Assembly (NCBI GenBank): GCA_943331445.1 | Contig: CALQLO010000006.1 | Span: forward strand, 32,015 to 96,014 | Reading direction: 5' to 3' | Length of the DNA stretch: 64,000 nucleotides | Source of the DNA: Akkermansia muciniphila | Lineage (GTDB): Bacteria; Verrucomicrobiota; Verrucomicrobiia; Opitutales; UBA953 | Shown: positions 45,401 to 53,316 of the stretch, in pieces | Position numbering within the stretch: position 1 is the first letter of the stretch | Layout: each line of letters opens with the position of its first letter | Notes under the pieces: generated by a model | Databases searched by the model: none | The model's input: only the letters and a program-made list of their open reading frames with translations | What the model was told of the DNA's origin: nothing | Made by a program: the position numbers and the translations under genes

Positions 45401-45975
45401 CTTGGGCTGATAATATCGCCCCGCGGACGGAACGTCGCTGGCAGGTCACGCTCGATGGTGATCCCATTCGCGCAGCGGATAAGGCTACGGATTTGCCGTT
45501 TCCCGCCGTGAAGGCCGCGAAGACGACCACCACTTGGCGCACTTATCAGGACATGGATCCGGTCGTCCTGACGAAGTCGTCGGTGGTGCTAGATCGCGTG
45601 AAGGTCACGGCCGGAGCTGGTTTGCAGGCGGTGCTTAAATCAGCGGAGAACCCTTGGAACCTGGTTATCCTGGTCGGCATTGGGGCGGCTTTGTTTGCCG
45701 TCATGGCATCGTTCTTCCTGAAGCGAAATAAGGGTCCGCGTCCGCTCCGTGCTCGCGATATCCATAAGATGCCGGAGGCTATTCATGGTTTCTCGGTTGT
45801 CGCACTCCTCCGCCGTCTCCTCGCGAGCGATATGGTGAACCTCACTCCTGAGCAGCGCCGCGCGATCAAGCAGGACATCGAAAAGATCGAGCATGGCTGT
45901 TTCAATGGCGTTGATTCCATGTCGGAAAACGAACTGCAATCCGTCGCCATGAAGTGGCTCGGTATTCTTCGCTGA
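42448..45975 (+). CDS. Giant exported, membrane-anchored protein of unknown family
   Basis: 1175 residues with a signal peptide (MRLIRPFLFCAALALAAGLSA). Residues about 25-760 are almost all helical with TPR-like stretches. About 760-1060 are beta-rich and loosely recall the extracytoplasmic part of BatD-type proteins. A single membrane span lies at about 1071-1093 (LVILVGIGAALFAVMASFF). An 80-residue cytoplasmic tail follows (LRARDIHKMPEAIHGFSVV to KWLGILR). No known domain is certain. It sits 31 bases before moxR, so it may carry the ATPase's signal through its tail. Codon use matches its neighbours. Confidence 0.8.
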   Translation: MRLIRPFLFCAALALAAGLSAQQPLDAKTQKQYENLLRQRFSRDLNEVFAAMERSAKLQDNAPADVRFMHAFRLGDWVVVRSELAKLPADLSRGIYDKMLADLAERPKNGVRLEDVFALSDAVTGELTDIEIRKLGQMLGQIVPPSESFWVAERLARGTEHFGGKDPARRLAAGRLLLAGGFKELARTYFPDEANLEKIADEGLRAEVAAFLAAEQATELAQRDQVQRIWDENLSILKQERVNDWEKSKAATALVRVLTQVPSAALSATFNDLIKNQPDSALKIVAGLERKLQTESRNEPGTRLDNLRAQTVLAGLIAEHANLATGNWKQVLGLMAESWMAEAETAFSQRGANRQRFRSNGADIDPEELLALAPTGKWLAALSEDLRNRFDASLSRAIIASANFEKAADRIVDIARRHPEAGLALAEDFLQAWGQAHNPQLPEDLRKRYGLPEDARIPITPVMMERNIESLALMMNVFRKAGVAPRDQSKVVTAFDLAYSNAEAYRDTHIEKVFGPTAKMDEQVFFLLAQKMHANLFDRWRRVDLQRSSLTRRNEAQTYAMVEAGYTSVLKMIDQWSAGREQAYKALTLGGVVLNDWADFESFQELNATDPSKRIVAAKERMLQSQDYFQRSAEAYGKAVTRLQPSEYSIEGYLSWFNAVVGIGSNGQVNLSKPMNRAALTHIREAVQHLPGKTAGIHMGQLAKTLNTRLTDTNNPLHEDLKYRYLASALVVTKNDPFTLGLKKRSDYLDELLSEIQVKTTVDGSNTVGVNQEFGIVVSVVHTEAMGRVARFGQYLSNDTGAVAANTKRRGAQARKTADTKGPRDEFEQTLNDTLSPFFTIRSVTFALPDVKPRPTNRPGWEETPLAYVLVRAKDASVDKIPPVQMELRFIDLSGPVTIPATSAETLLKVAATSVPRPAEKIEVIQTLDTRQFSINGSLTLDVAASATGLIPELEDLLDLSPMTNVVKVRQITPIDPLMVREFNTWADNIAPRTERRWQVTLDGDPIRAADKATDLPFPAVKAAKTTTTWRTYQDMDPVVLTKSSVVLDRVKVTAGAGLQAVLKSAENPWNLVILVGIGAALFAVMASFFLKRNKGPRPLRARDIHKMPEAIHGFSVVALLRRLLASDMVNLTPEQRRAIKQDIEKIEHGCFNGVDSMSENELQSVAMKWLGILR

Positions 45976-46006
45976 ACCTCTCCTTCTCAACCTCACGCTT
46001 ATCTTT

Positions 46007-47002
46007 ATGCCATCCCATCCTAATCCTCCGGCCGTGAAGGCCGCCCAAAAATTCGTCGGCGACGTGCGCACGCGCGTCGGCCAGGTCGTCGTCGGCCAAG
46101 ACGTCGTCGTCGAGCGCGTCATGATCGCGATGCTCACCGGCGGTCACTTGCTCCTGCAGGGTATGCCCGGCCTCGCGAAGACGTTGCTCGTGAATACCGT
46201 CGCCAAGGCTATCCACTTGGACTTCCGCCGCATTCAGTTCACCGTGGACATGCTGCCTTCGGATATCGTCGGCTCGGAAATCATCGACCAAAAGTCGGGC
46301 GACTTCCGCATTCACCGTGGGCCGATCTTCACCAACTTGTTGCTGGCCGATGAAATCAATCGTGCCGCCCCTAAGGTGCAGGGGGCCATGCTAGAGGCCA
46401 TGCAGGAGCGCAAGGTGACGCTGGGCGGCCAGACGATGCGCCTACCCACGCCTTTCCTCGTGATTGCCACACAGAATCCGGTCGAACAGTCCGGCACCTT
46501 TGAGCTCCCCGAGGCCCAACTGGACCGGTTTATGCTCCTCCACCGTCTGGGATATCCCGGTCGCGATGAAGAACAGGACATCCTCCAGCGCCAGCTCGGC
46601 ATGGGCTTGCGCAAGGAAGAGGGTGGTGCCGTCCCACGGACGGCCTTCGATATGATTGATAATACTCCGGTGGGTACGGCTGAAGATCTCGTCTCCGCCA
46701 TGGAGGCCGTCCAGGGCGTCCATGTGAGCGAGGTTTTCCTCCGCCACTCCGTTGAGCTGGTCCGTCGCACCCGCGAATCTAAGGATCTTGATTTCGGCTG
46801 CAGTCCGCGTGCCGGCCTCGCCCTTGTTAATGCCGCCCGCGCGCGAGCCGTCATTCATGGCCGTGATTTCGTCACGCCCGAAGACCTCTTCGAGCTCGCC
46901 GAAGACGTCGTCTTGCACCGTATCCGGGTCAGTTACGAAGCCTCGGCGGCCGGTCAGACGGGCGCTAAGGTCCTGCATTCCATCCTCGCTGGCCTCGGCT
47001 GA
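46007..47002 (+). CDS. MoxR-family AAA+ ATPase
   Basis: 331 residues. Walker A GMPGLAKT (Gly52 to Thr59), Walker B and following segment LLADEINRAAPKVQGAMLEAMQER, sensor 1 VIATQNPVEQSGTFELPEAQ, and the C-terminal lid (SPRAGLALVNAARARAVIHG). MoxR proteins act as chaperone-like ATPases with VWA proteins, for example in insertion of cofactors or assembly of envelope complexes. In this operon the two VWA proteins are the natural partners. The start ATG 46007 matches the family N-terminus. Confidence 0.93.
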   Translation: MPSHPNPPAVKAAQKFVGDVRTRVGQVVVGQDVVVERVMIAMLTGGHLLLQGMPGLAKTLLVNTVAKAIHLDFRRIQFTVDMLPSDIVGSEIIDQKSGDFRIHRGPIFTNLLLADEINRAAPKVQGAMLEAMQERKVTLGGQTMRLPTPFLVIATQNPVEQSGTFELPEAQLDRFMLLHRLGYPGRDEEQDILQRQLGMGLRKEEGGAVPRTAFDMIDNTPVGTAEDLVSAMEAVQGVHVSEVFLRHSVELVRRTRESKDLDFGCSPRAGLALVNAARARAVIHGRDFVTPEDLFELAEDVVLHRIRVSYEASAAGQTGAKVLHSILAGLG

Positions 47003-47010
47003 TCCGTTCC

Positions 47011-47874
47011 GTGCGTCGTCCGAACTCCCTAGTCCATGATCCGGTTGATAGCCGGCAGTTCGAAGTCGCCGTTAAGCGACTCGCGAACAGCTTGGACTTC
47101 GGGCAGCGGGATGCCGTGTTCCATGGTTCCGGCCTTGAGTTTTCGCAATCGCGACCGTACGTCGCCGGCGACCCCGTGAAGTTCATCGACTGGCGGGTTT
47201 CCGCTCGTCTGCAGAAGTTGTACGTGAAGGAGTTTCGCGAGACTAAGCAGATCCCTTTGTATCTATTGATTGATACCTCGGCCTCGATGTGCGTCACCTC
47301 TCAGCCTTTGAGTAAATATGCTTGGGCGGTCCGCATCGCGACGGGCATCGGCTTAGCTGCGCAATCTTCCGTCACGCCCGTCGGCCTACTCGGTTGCGGT
47401 GCGCGCGAGTTGCACATCCGGCCGACTTTATCTCGCAACACCGTCATGGAATGGTCGCACGAGTTGCGCCAACACGATTTCAGTGAAGTTACCTCGCTCT
47501 CTACCCGGGCCCGCGAACTCGCCCCGGCACTGACGAAGAATACCACAATCATCGTGCTCAGCGACTTGCATGACGTCGGAGCGATTGCGGCCCTTCAGGT
47601 GCTGGCACAACGTCACGATTGTATCGTGCTTCATTTCGAGGATCCCGCCGAAGCCGGCGTGGCTGGTGCCGGGGTCATCCGTGGGGTTGAGGCCGAATCC
47701 GGCCAAGGCTTTGTCGGGCTGGGTGGCAGTCGTCGCGTTGACTCCTCTGCCTGGAAGTCGGAACTAAGCCGGTTCGGTATTGATTACCTGCACCTTCGCA
47801 CCGACCAGCCCATCCTCGGGAAGCTCACCCACTTCATCAAAAACCGCGGCTTTGGTTCCCGCTCCGTCCGCTGA
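47011..47874 (+). CDS. DUF58 (VWA-related) protein
   Basis: 287 residues, GTG start 8 bases after moxR. The DUF58 signature EFSQSRPYVAGDPVKFIDWR is near residue 48, followed by a degenerate VWA-like domain with LLIDTSASM. No membrane span is present. DUF58 genes almost always follow moxR and are thought to bind the ATPase or couple it to the membrane VWA proteins. It is followed after 2 bases by the two-span protein. Confidence 0.9.
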   Translation: MRRPNSLVHDPVDSRQFEVAVKRLANSLDFGQRDAVFHGSGLEFSQSRPYVAGDPVKFIDWRVSARLQKLYVKEFRETKQIPLYLLIDTSASMCVTSQPLSKYAWAVRIATGIGLAAQSSVTPVGLLGCGARELHIRPTLSRNTVMEWSHELRQHDFSEVTSLSTRARELAPALTKNTTIIVLSDLHDVGAIAALQVLAQRHDCIVLHFEDPAEAGVAGAGVIRGVEAESGQGFVGLGGSRRVDSSAWKSELSRFGIDYLHLRTDQPILGKLTHFIKNRGFGSRSVR

Positions 47875-47876
47875 AC

Positions 47877-48710
47877 ATGAACGCCTTCTTCTCCATTTTC
47901 CGACGTCGCTGGCTCCTCTGGAGCCTCGCGCTTGTGGTGTTGGTGGGAGGCCTCGCCTGGTTGCTGAAGCGTAGCGACAATCTGAATGTTCCGCTGGGGG
48001 TGGAGCAAGCGGCCATCATCACTTACAGTGGCCCCGGCTTGGTCGTGAAGCCCTTCCACTGGGGGGTTGCGGTGAATGTCCGTATTGCCCAGATCACGCA
48101 GCAGGGTGCCTCCAAAGTTTACGATGTCCGTTATCTCGTGAACGTCGAAGGCGACCATGACCTGATTGGGTATCTCATGACGGATAACGGTAGCGCTTTG
48201 ACCGGCTTGCCGTCCTTCACGGTGCACGGCGATCCCAAGCTCTCAAAAGAACTCGAAGCGCGGGTGCGGGAGACGGAAGCCATCGGTATTGAGGTGCGTG
48301 GGCATTACAAAGCCACCCTGGTCGTCCTCTTCGTGCTCTGGATTGGCTGGCTTTTCATGCTGATTTTTTACGGGCGACCCAAGAAGGCTGCTCCCGTAAT
48401 CATCGTGCCGGACCTTACTCCGGCCGAACAATTACAGGCCTTGCTCCAACAGCTCGAGGGCGGGGAACTGACCGCCGTGCAGAAAGCCCGACTTGAGATG
48501 TTATTGCTGCGTTGTTGGCGTGAAGGTCTGGTGGCTGATGACCTTCCCATGCGCGAAGTCTTAGGGGTTATCGCTCGCGGCGAGCGGACGGGCGAGGCTT
48601 TGCTCCGCCTGCAACGCTGGCTGCATCGTCCGGCTTCCGGAGTGGAGAAATCCGAAATTGCCCAGTTGATTCGTTCACACCTCTCCGCTCCCGTCGTAAA
48701 TCGCCCATGA
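47877..48710 (+). CDS. Two-span membrane protein of the MoxR/VWA operon
   Basis: 277 residues. Membrane segments at about 12-30 (WLLWSLALVVLVGGLAWLL) and 142-160 (ATLVVLFVLWIGWLFMLIFY) enclose an extracytoplasmic beta domain (about 35-135). The C-terminal 110 residues are cytoplasmic and helical (LTPAEQLQALLQQLEGG and LRLQRWLHRPASG). This place in moxR operons is often held by DUF4381-type or BatD-like proteins; similarity here is by layout only. It overlaps the next gene by ATGA. Confidence 0.7.
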   Translation: MNAFFSIFRRRWLLWSLALVVLVGGLAWLLKRSDNLNVPLGVEQAAIITYSGPGLVVKPFHWGVAVNVRIAQITQQGASKVYDVRYLVNVEGDHDLIGYLMTDNGSALTGLPSFTVHGDPKLSKELEARVRETEAIGIEVRGHYKATLVVLFVLWIGWLFMLIFYGRPKKAAPVIIVPDLTPAEQLQALLQQLEGGELTAVQKARLEMLLLRCWREGLVADDLPMREVLGVIARGERTGEALLRLQRWLHRPASGVEKSEIAQLIRSHLSAPVVNRP

Positions 48711-49639
48711 GTTTTCTGTATCCCCAGTGGTTGGCGTTCTTGGCGATTCCCGTGATTCTCGCTTTCTGGGAATGGGTCCGCCCGGGACAGCCCCTGGTCT
48801 TGCCTTATGATAACGGCACGGGCGGCCGCGGTCGGATGCTGAACTTTTTAGTCCTCTGTGCGAATTGTCTGCCCGCCGGTTTGCTCGCCGTGGCGATCAT
48901 CTTTTTGGCGCATCCGATCACTTATCAGCCGCCGGAGATTGAGCGCCAACTGAGTAATATTCAGATCGTTTTGGACACTTCAGGCAGTATGCGGGAAAAG
49001 CATGGTGATCAGACTAAGGCCAAGCATAGCCGCTTCGATTCGGCGATGGAGTCCGTGGAGAGTTTCCTTGGTTATCGCAAAGGAGATGCGTTCGGTCTGA
49101 CGATTTTCTCACGCAATTTCATCCATTGGGTCCCGCTCACCCTCGACACGCAGGCTATCGTGATGTCGCGGCCTTTCATTGAGCCGAATGTCTTGCCCGA
49201 TGAATTCTGGGGCGGAACCTTCATCGGTAATGCGCTCTTAGGGGCGGCGGAACATCTCGCGGCCCGTCCGGTCGGGGATCGCATGATCATCTTGCTCACG
49301 GATGGTGAAAGTTCGGACATCAAATCACCCAAGGATGTCCCCATCATTGCCGACCTGAAGGCCAAGGGGGTTCTTGTCTATGCGGTCTTTTTGACCACGG
49401 ATGCCGTGGATCAGGGGCTCATCGGTATCTGCCGATCCACCGGCGGCGAAGCCTTTAACGCCGTCACGCCTGAAGCCTTGCAAGCCGTCTTTAAGCACAT
49501 CGACCAAATGAAAAAAGTCGTGGTCTTGGAAAAGAAGCCACGAGCGGCGGATTATTACGACCCTTTCTTCGTGCCTGCGCTGGCCTTGCTGGCCGCCGCC
49601 GTCTTCGCACTGTTTGGGCTCCGCTTTAATCCCTGGTAG
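48707..49639 (+). CDS. VWA-domain membrane protein (BatA-like)
   Basis: 310 residues, last gene of the operon. N-terminal membrane spans at about 7-20 and 46-67 (LVLCANCLPAGLLAVAIIFL), a VWA domain with complete MIDAS (DTSGSM: Asp90, Ser92, Ser94; GGTFIGNAL; LTDGESSD) and a C-terminal span (FVPALALLAAAVFALFGL). The layout matches BatA of the Bacteroides aerotolerance operon. Here it has a canonical MIDAS, while the first VWA protein of the operon has Pro in the DxSxS loop. Confidence 0.9.
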   Translation: MSFLYPQWLAFLAIPVILAFWEWVRPGQPLVLPYDNGTGGRGRMLNFLVLCANCLPAGLLAVAIIFLAHPITYQPPEIERQLSNIQIVLDTSGSMREKHGDQTKAKHSRFDSAMESVESFLGYRKGDAFGLTIFSRNFIHWVPLTLDTQAIVMSRPFIEPNVLPDEFWGGTFIGNALLGAAEHLAARPVGDRMIILLTDGESSDIKSPKDVPIIADLKAKGVLVYAVFLTTDAVDQGLIGICRSTGGEAFNAVTPEALQAVFKHIDQMKKVVVLEKKPRAADYYDPFFVPALALLAAAVFALFGLRFNPW

Positions 49640-49660
49640 GCCAGCTGGCGGGCGCTTCCC

Positions 49661-50986
49661 CTACCTGACGAGGCAGGGCTTCTTATTGTCGAACTTCCAG
49701 TCGGGAATCAGAAATTGCATCGCGGCCGCATCGTCGCGTGAACCCGAAGGCAGCTTTAGGTAGAGTTGATGCGCGGCCTCGAGCTGGACTGGGTCGATCT
49801 CGATGCCGAGTCCGGATTTCTGCGGGACAGCGATTTTCCCCCCTTTAATTTGTAGCGGCTCATTGGTCAGGCGCTGGCCTTCCTGCCAGATCCAGTGCGT
49901 GTCCATGGCGGTGACGTCGCCCGGGGCAGCGGCCCCGACGTGTGTGAACATCGCGAGCGAGATATCGAAATGATTATTGGAGTGTGAGCCCCAGGTGAGT
50001 CCGTGGTCTTTGCAGACCTGGGCGACTTTGACCGAGCCCTGCATCGTCCAGAAATGCGGGTCGGCGAGGAGGATGTCCACGGCCTGTAACTTGAGCGCGT
50101 GCTCGAGCTGACGCCAATCGGTCGCGACCATGTTCGTGGCGGTCCTTAGGCCGGTGGCCTTTTTAAATTCGGCCATGATCTCGCGTCCAGAGAAGCCGGC
50201 TTCGGCACCACAGGGGTCTTCGGCGTAGGCTAGCACTCCTTTAAGGTTCTGGCAGACGGCAATGGCCTCTTTGAGGAGCCAGGCACCGTTCGGGTCAAGG
50301 GTGATGCGGGCCTTAGGGAAGCGCGCGGCGAGGGCGCGGACGGCTGCAATCTCGTCGGCGGGACTCAGGACGCCCCCCTTGAGCTTGAAGTCCTGGAAGC
50401 CGAAGCGCTCTTGAGCGGCTTCGGCCTGGCGGACGATCGAGGCAGGGGTAATGGCTTCCTCGTTGCGTAAGCGATACCAAGCGTGGGGCGAGGTGGCTTC
50501 GTCACGATAGCCTAGGGTGGTCTTGCGTCGGTCGCCGATGAAGAACAGGTACCCCAGCATCTCGACTTCGCTGCGCTGCTGGCCGGAGCCCAAGAGGGCC
50601 GCCACGGGCTTTTGGAGATTTTGTCCGAGGAGATCGAGCAGGGCGGATTCAATCGCCGTGACGGCGTGGATGGTGATACGTAGGTCGAAGGTCTGTAAGC
50701 CGCGTCCGCCCGCATCGCGATCAGCAAAGGTGCCACTCACTTGGGCGAGTAATTTTTCATACTCCGCGATTTCCTTGCCGATGAGCAGAGGGGCGGCGTC
50801 CTCGACCGTTTGCTTAATCTTCTCGCCGCCTGGGACTTCACCGAGGCCCGTGTGTCCTGAGCTGTCGGTAATCAGGATGATATTTCGCGTGAAGAACGGG
50901 CCGTGGGCGCCGCTTAAGTTGAGGAGCATACTGTCGTGGCCGGCAACCGGCACGACACGGATGGATTTGATCAGGGGAGAGGACAT
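49661..50986 (-). CDS. gudD: Glucarate dehydratase (enolase superfamily)
   Basis: 441 residues. It converts D-glucarate into 5-dehydro-4-deoxy-D-glucarate. Catalytic KxK is in FKLKGG, metal ligands in LDPNGAW, AEDPCG and [13 protein letters not shown], and the His base in [18 protein letters not shown]. The [13 protein letters not shown] and SGLGIEID segments are specific to the glucarate dehydratase subgroup. It is the last gene of a four-gene minus-strand unit, 34 bases after the permease gene. Confidence 0.95.
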   Translation of the reverse strand: MSSPLIKSIRVVPVAGHDSMLLNLSGAHGPFFTRNIILITDSSGHTGLGEVPGGEKIKQTVEDAAPLLIGKEIAEYEKLLAQVSGTFADRDAGGRGLQTFDLRITIHAVTAIESALLDLLGQNLQKPVAALLGSGQQRSEVEMLGYLFFIGDRRKTTLGYRDEATSPHAWYRLRNEEAITPASIVRQAEAAQERFGFQDFKLKGGVLSPADEIAAVRALAARFPKARITLDPNGAWLLKEAIAVCQNLKGVLAYAEDPCGAEAGFSGREIMAEFKKATGLRTATNMVATDWRQLEHALKLQAVDILLADPHFWTMQGSVKVAQVCKDHGLTWGSHSNNHFDISLAMFTHVGAAAPGDVTAMDTHWIWQEGQRLTNEPLQIKGGKIAVPQKSGLGIEIDPVQLEAAHQLYLKLPSGSRDDAAAMQFLIPDWKFDNKKPCLVR

Positions 50987-51020
50987 TACGAAAGGGGTGG
51001 GGCAGGACGACCGGATGGCG

Positions 51021-52370
51021 TCAGGCCTTGGGGGCTGGGCGGATGAGGAAGACGAGGGCGGCCGTTAGCAAGGAGGTGAACGCGAGGCCGTAGAGGCCGA
51101 TGTAGATCGACCCCGTGCTCTGCTTGATCCAGCCGAAGGCGATCGGCGCTGCCCAGCCGCCGAGGTTACCCAGCGAATTAATCAGCGCGATACCGGCGGC
51201 GGCGATGCGGGGGTCGAGATGATGCTGGGGGATGGGCCAGAAGAGAGAGGCGGCTGATTTGAATCCGAGGGCGGCGAAGCAGATAGCCCCGAACGCGATA
51301 GCAGGCGAGGAGAGGCCAGCGACGAACATGCCAACTCCAGCGACGACAAGGGCGGCCGCGACCCAAGCTTGTTGATTCTTCCAGCGGGCGGCGGCGTAAG
51401 CGGCCAAGATCATGCCGAAGATTGAGACAATCCAGGGCATCGAGTTGAGGAAACCGGTCGACATCAGTGAGACGGCCTTCGGGTCGGAGTATCCAAGCCA
51501 GCGTACGAAGTTTTCAGTCAAGCCCAGGAGGCCGCCGTGGGGGGCTGGCGTGGCCAGCATCTCCTTGATGATGGTAGGCAGCCAAAAGGTGACGGCGTAG
51601 ATGGTCAGCTGAATGGCGAAGTAGACCCCGCAGAAGCCTAACACGACAGGTGAGGTGAGAAGGGCGAACTTGTCGACGTGGCCAGGTGCGGCGGCCTGGG
51701 CACGTTCGCCCTCCAGTGTATGCTCGAGTAAGGTGCGTTCGGAGGGGGTCAGCCAGCCTGCGTCCGCGATATGCGAGTCCAGCATGAGCCACATGACCCC
51801 TGCCATCACGATAGAAAAGATGCCTTCAAAGACGATCATCCATTGCCATGGCTGAAGTCCGGGGATGCGCAGTTGAAGCAGGTAGGAGGATAGTGGTCCC
51901 GAGAGGACCGTTGCGATGGCTGAACCGCTCAGGAAAATCGCCATTGCTTTGCCTCGGTCAGCGGAGGGGAGCCATCGAGTGAAGTAATAGATGACGCCGG
52001 GGAAGAAGCCCGCTTCGGCTGCACCGAGAGCGAAGCGAAGGACGTAAAACTCATTTTCGTTACGGACGAAGGCGAGTCCGGTCGCTAGCGCGCCCCACAC
52101 CACCGCAATAATCGTCAGCCAGCGGCGGGCGCCGAGACGCTCCAGGGCGAGGTTCGAGGGCACTTCCAACAAGGCGTAGCCCCAGAAGAAGAGGCCCGCG
52201 CCGAAGCCGTAGGCAAGGTCGCCGATTCCTAGTTCTGCTCCGAGCTGCTCCTTGATGAAACTGATATTTACTCGGTCGATATAGTTCACGATGAACATCA
52301 CGACAAACAGCGGCAGCACACGCCACTTGACCTTGGAAACTGCCGACTGGAGGTTCGCTTCGTGCATCAA
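51021..52370 (-). CDS. MFS transporter, glucarate/galactarate permease type (ACS family)
   Basis: 449 residues with about 12 membrane spans. The opening [24 protein letters not shown] is the anion:cation symporter signature, and [25 protein letters not shown] is the matching segment near TM4-5. The A-like loop after the first spans is [28 protein letters not shown]. By context between kdgD and gudD it imports D-glucarate, though closely related permeases carry other sugar acids. It begins 3 bases after the kdgD stop. Confidence 0.9.
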   Translation of the reverse strand: MMHEANLQSAVSKVKWRVLPLFVVMFIVNYIDRVNISFIKEQLGAELGIGDLAYGFGAGLFFWGYALLEVPSNLALERLGARRWLTIIAVVWGALATGLAFVRNENEFYVLRFALGAAEAGFFPGVIYYFTRWLPSADRGKAMAIFLSGSAIATVLSGPLSSYLLQLRIPGLQPWQWMIVFEGIFSIVMAGVMWLMLDSHIADAGWLTPSERTLLEHTLEGERAQAAAPGHVDKFALLTSPVVLGFCGVYFAIQLTIYAVTFWLPTIIKEMLATPAPHGGLLGLTENFVRWLGYSDPKAVSLMSTGFLNSMPWIVSIFGMILAAYAAARWKNQQAWVAAALVVAGVGMFVAGLSSPAIAFGAICFAALGFKSAASLFWPIPQHHLDPRIAAAGIALINSLGNLGGWAAPIAFGWIKQSTGSIYIGLYGLAFTSLLTAALVFLIRPAPKA

Positions 52371-52373
52371 TGC

Positions 52374-53285
52374 TTACTTTACGCCAGCCTTGGCGATAAG
52401 GGCGGCGAGCTGTTCAACTTCGGCCGGCTTGAGGTCGGTTAATGGTGCCCGTACGGGCCCTGCGCTGTGTCCAACAATCGTCGCGCCGGCCTTGATGATG
52501 CTGACGGCGTAGCCGGCACTCTTGTTGCGAATTTCAAGGTAAGGCAGGAAGAAGGTGTCGAGTAGTCGGTTCTGCGTGGCGACATCATCCTTCGCGACGG
52601 CATAATAGAAATCCATCGCAGCCTGGGGGATGAAGTTAAACACGGCGGAGGAATAGACCGGCACGCCCATGGCCTTGTAGGCGGCGGCGTAGACTTCGGC
52701 GGTGGGAAGGCCACCGAGGTAGCTGAAGCGGTCGCCCATGCGGTGGCGGACGGAGACCATGAGCTCGATGTCACCGAAGCCATCTTTGTAGCCGATGAGG
52801 TTCGCGTTGTTGGCCGCGAGCTTTTCCAGGTGATGCGGCTGGAGGCGGCAGACGTTACGGTTGTAGACGACGACGCCGATCTTGACGGATTTGCAAACTT
52901 GGTCGACGTGCTCGGCGACGCCTTCCTGATTTGTTTCGGTGAGGTAATGGGGCAATAGGAGGATGCCCTTGGCGCCTAGGCGCTCAGCTTCCTGGGCGTA
53001 TTGAATGGCGACGCGCGTCGGGCCACCGGCGCCAGCGAGGATCGGCACAAGGCCGTCGCACGTGTTGACCGCTGTCTTAATGATGTCGGAGTATTCCTTG
53101 GGCTCGAGGGAGAAGAACTCTCCCGTGCCGCCGGCAGCGAAGAGCGCCGTGGCACCATAGGGGGCCAGCCACTGCAAGCGCTTGGCGTAACCGGCGGCGT
53201 TGAAATCGCCGTTTGCAGCGAAGTCGGTGATCGGGAAGGAGAGGAGACCTGATGAGAGGACTGTCTTTAATTCGGAGGGAGACAT
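52374..53285 (-). CDS. kdgD: 5-dehydro-4-deoxyglucarate dehydratase
   Basis: 303 residues of the DapA/NAL aldolase superfamily. Decarboxylates and dehydrates 5-dehydro-4-deoxy-D-glucarate to 2,5-dioxopentanoate. The Schiff-base Lys is in [11 protein letters not shown], with [10 protein letters not shown] carrying the Tyr. [21 protein letters not shown] and [20 protein letters not shown] are subgroup signatures. It lies between the dehydrogenase and permease genes, which supports this assignment over other DapA-like enzymes. Confidence 0.94.
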   Translation of the reverse strand: MSPSELKTVLSSGLLSFPITDFAANGDFNAAGYAKRLQWLAPYGATALFAAGGTGEFFSLEPKEYSDIIKTAVNTCDGLVPILAGAGGPTRVAIQYAQEAERLGAKGILLLPHYLTETNQEGVAEHVDQVCKSVKIGVVVYNRNVCRLQPHHLEKLAANNANLIGYKDGFGDIELMVSVRHRMGDRFSYLGGLPTAEVYAAAYKAMGVPVYSSAVFNFIPQAAMDFYYAVAKDDVATQNRLLDTFFLPYLEIRNKSAGYAVSIIKAGATIVGHSAGPVRAPLTDLKPAEVEQLAALIAKAGVK

Positions 53286-53316
53286 ACGTAGAAGGTGTCA
53301 GCGGTTGGCGTTTAGC

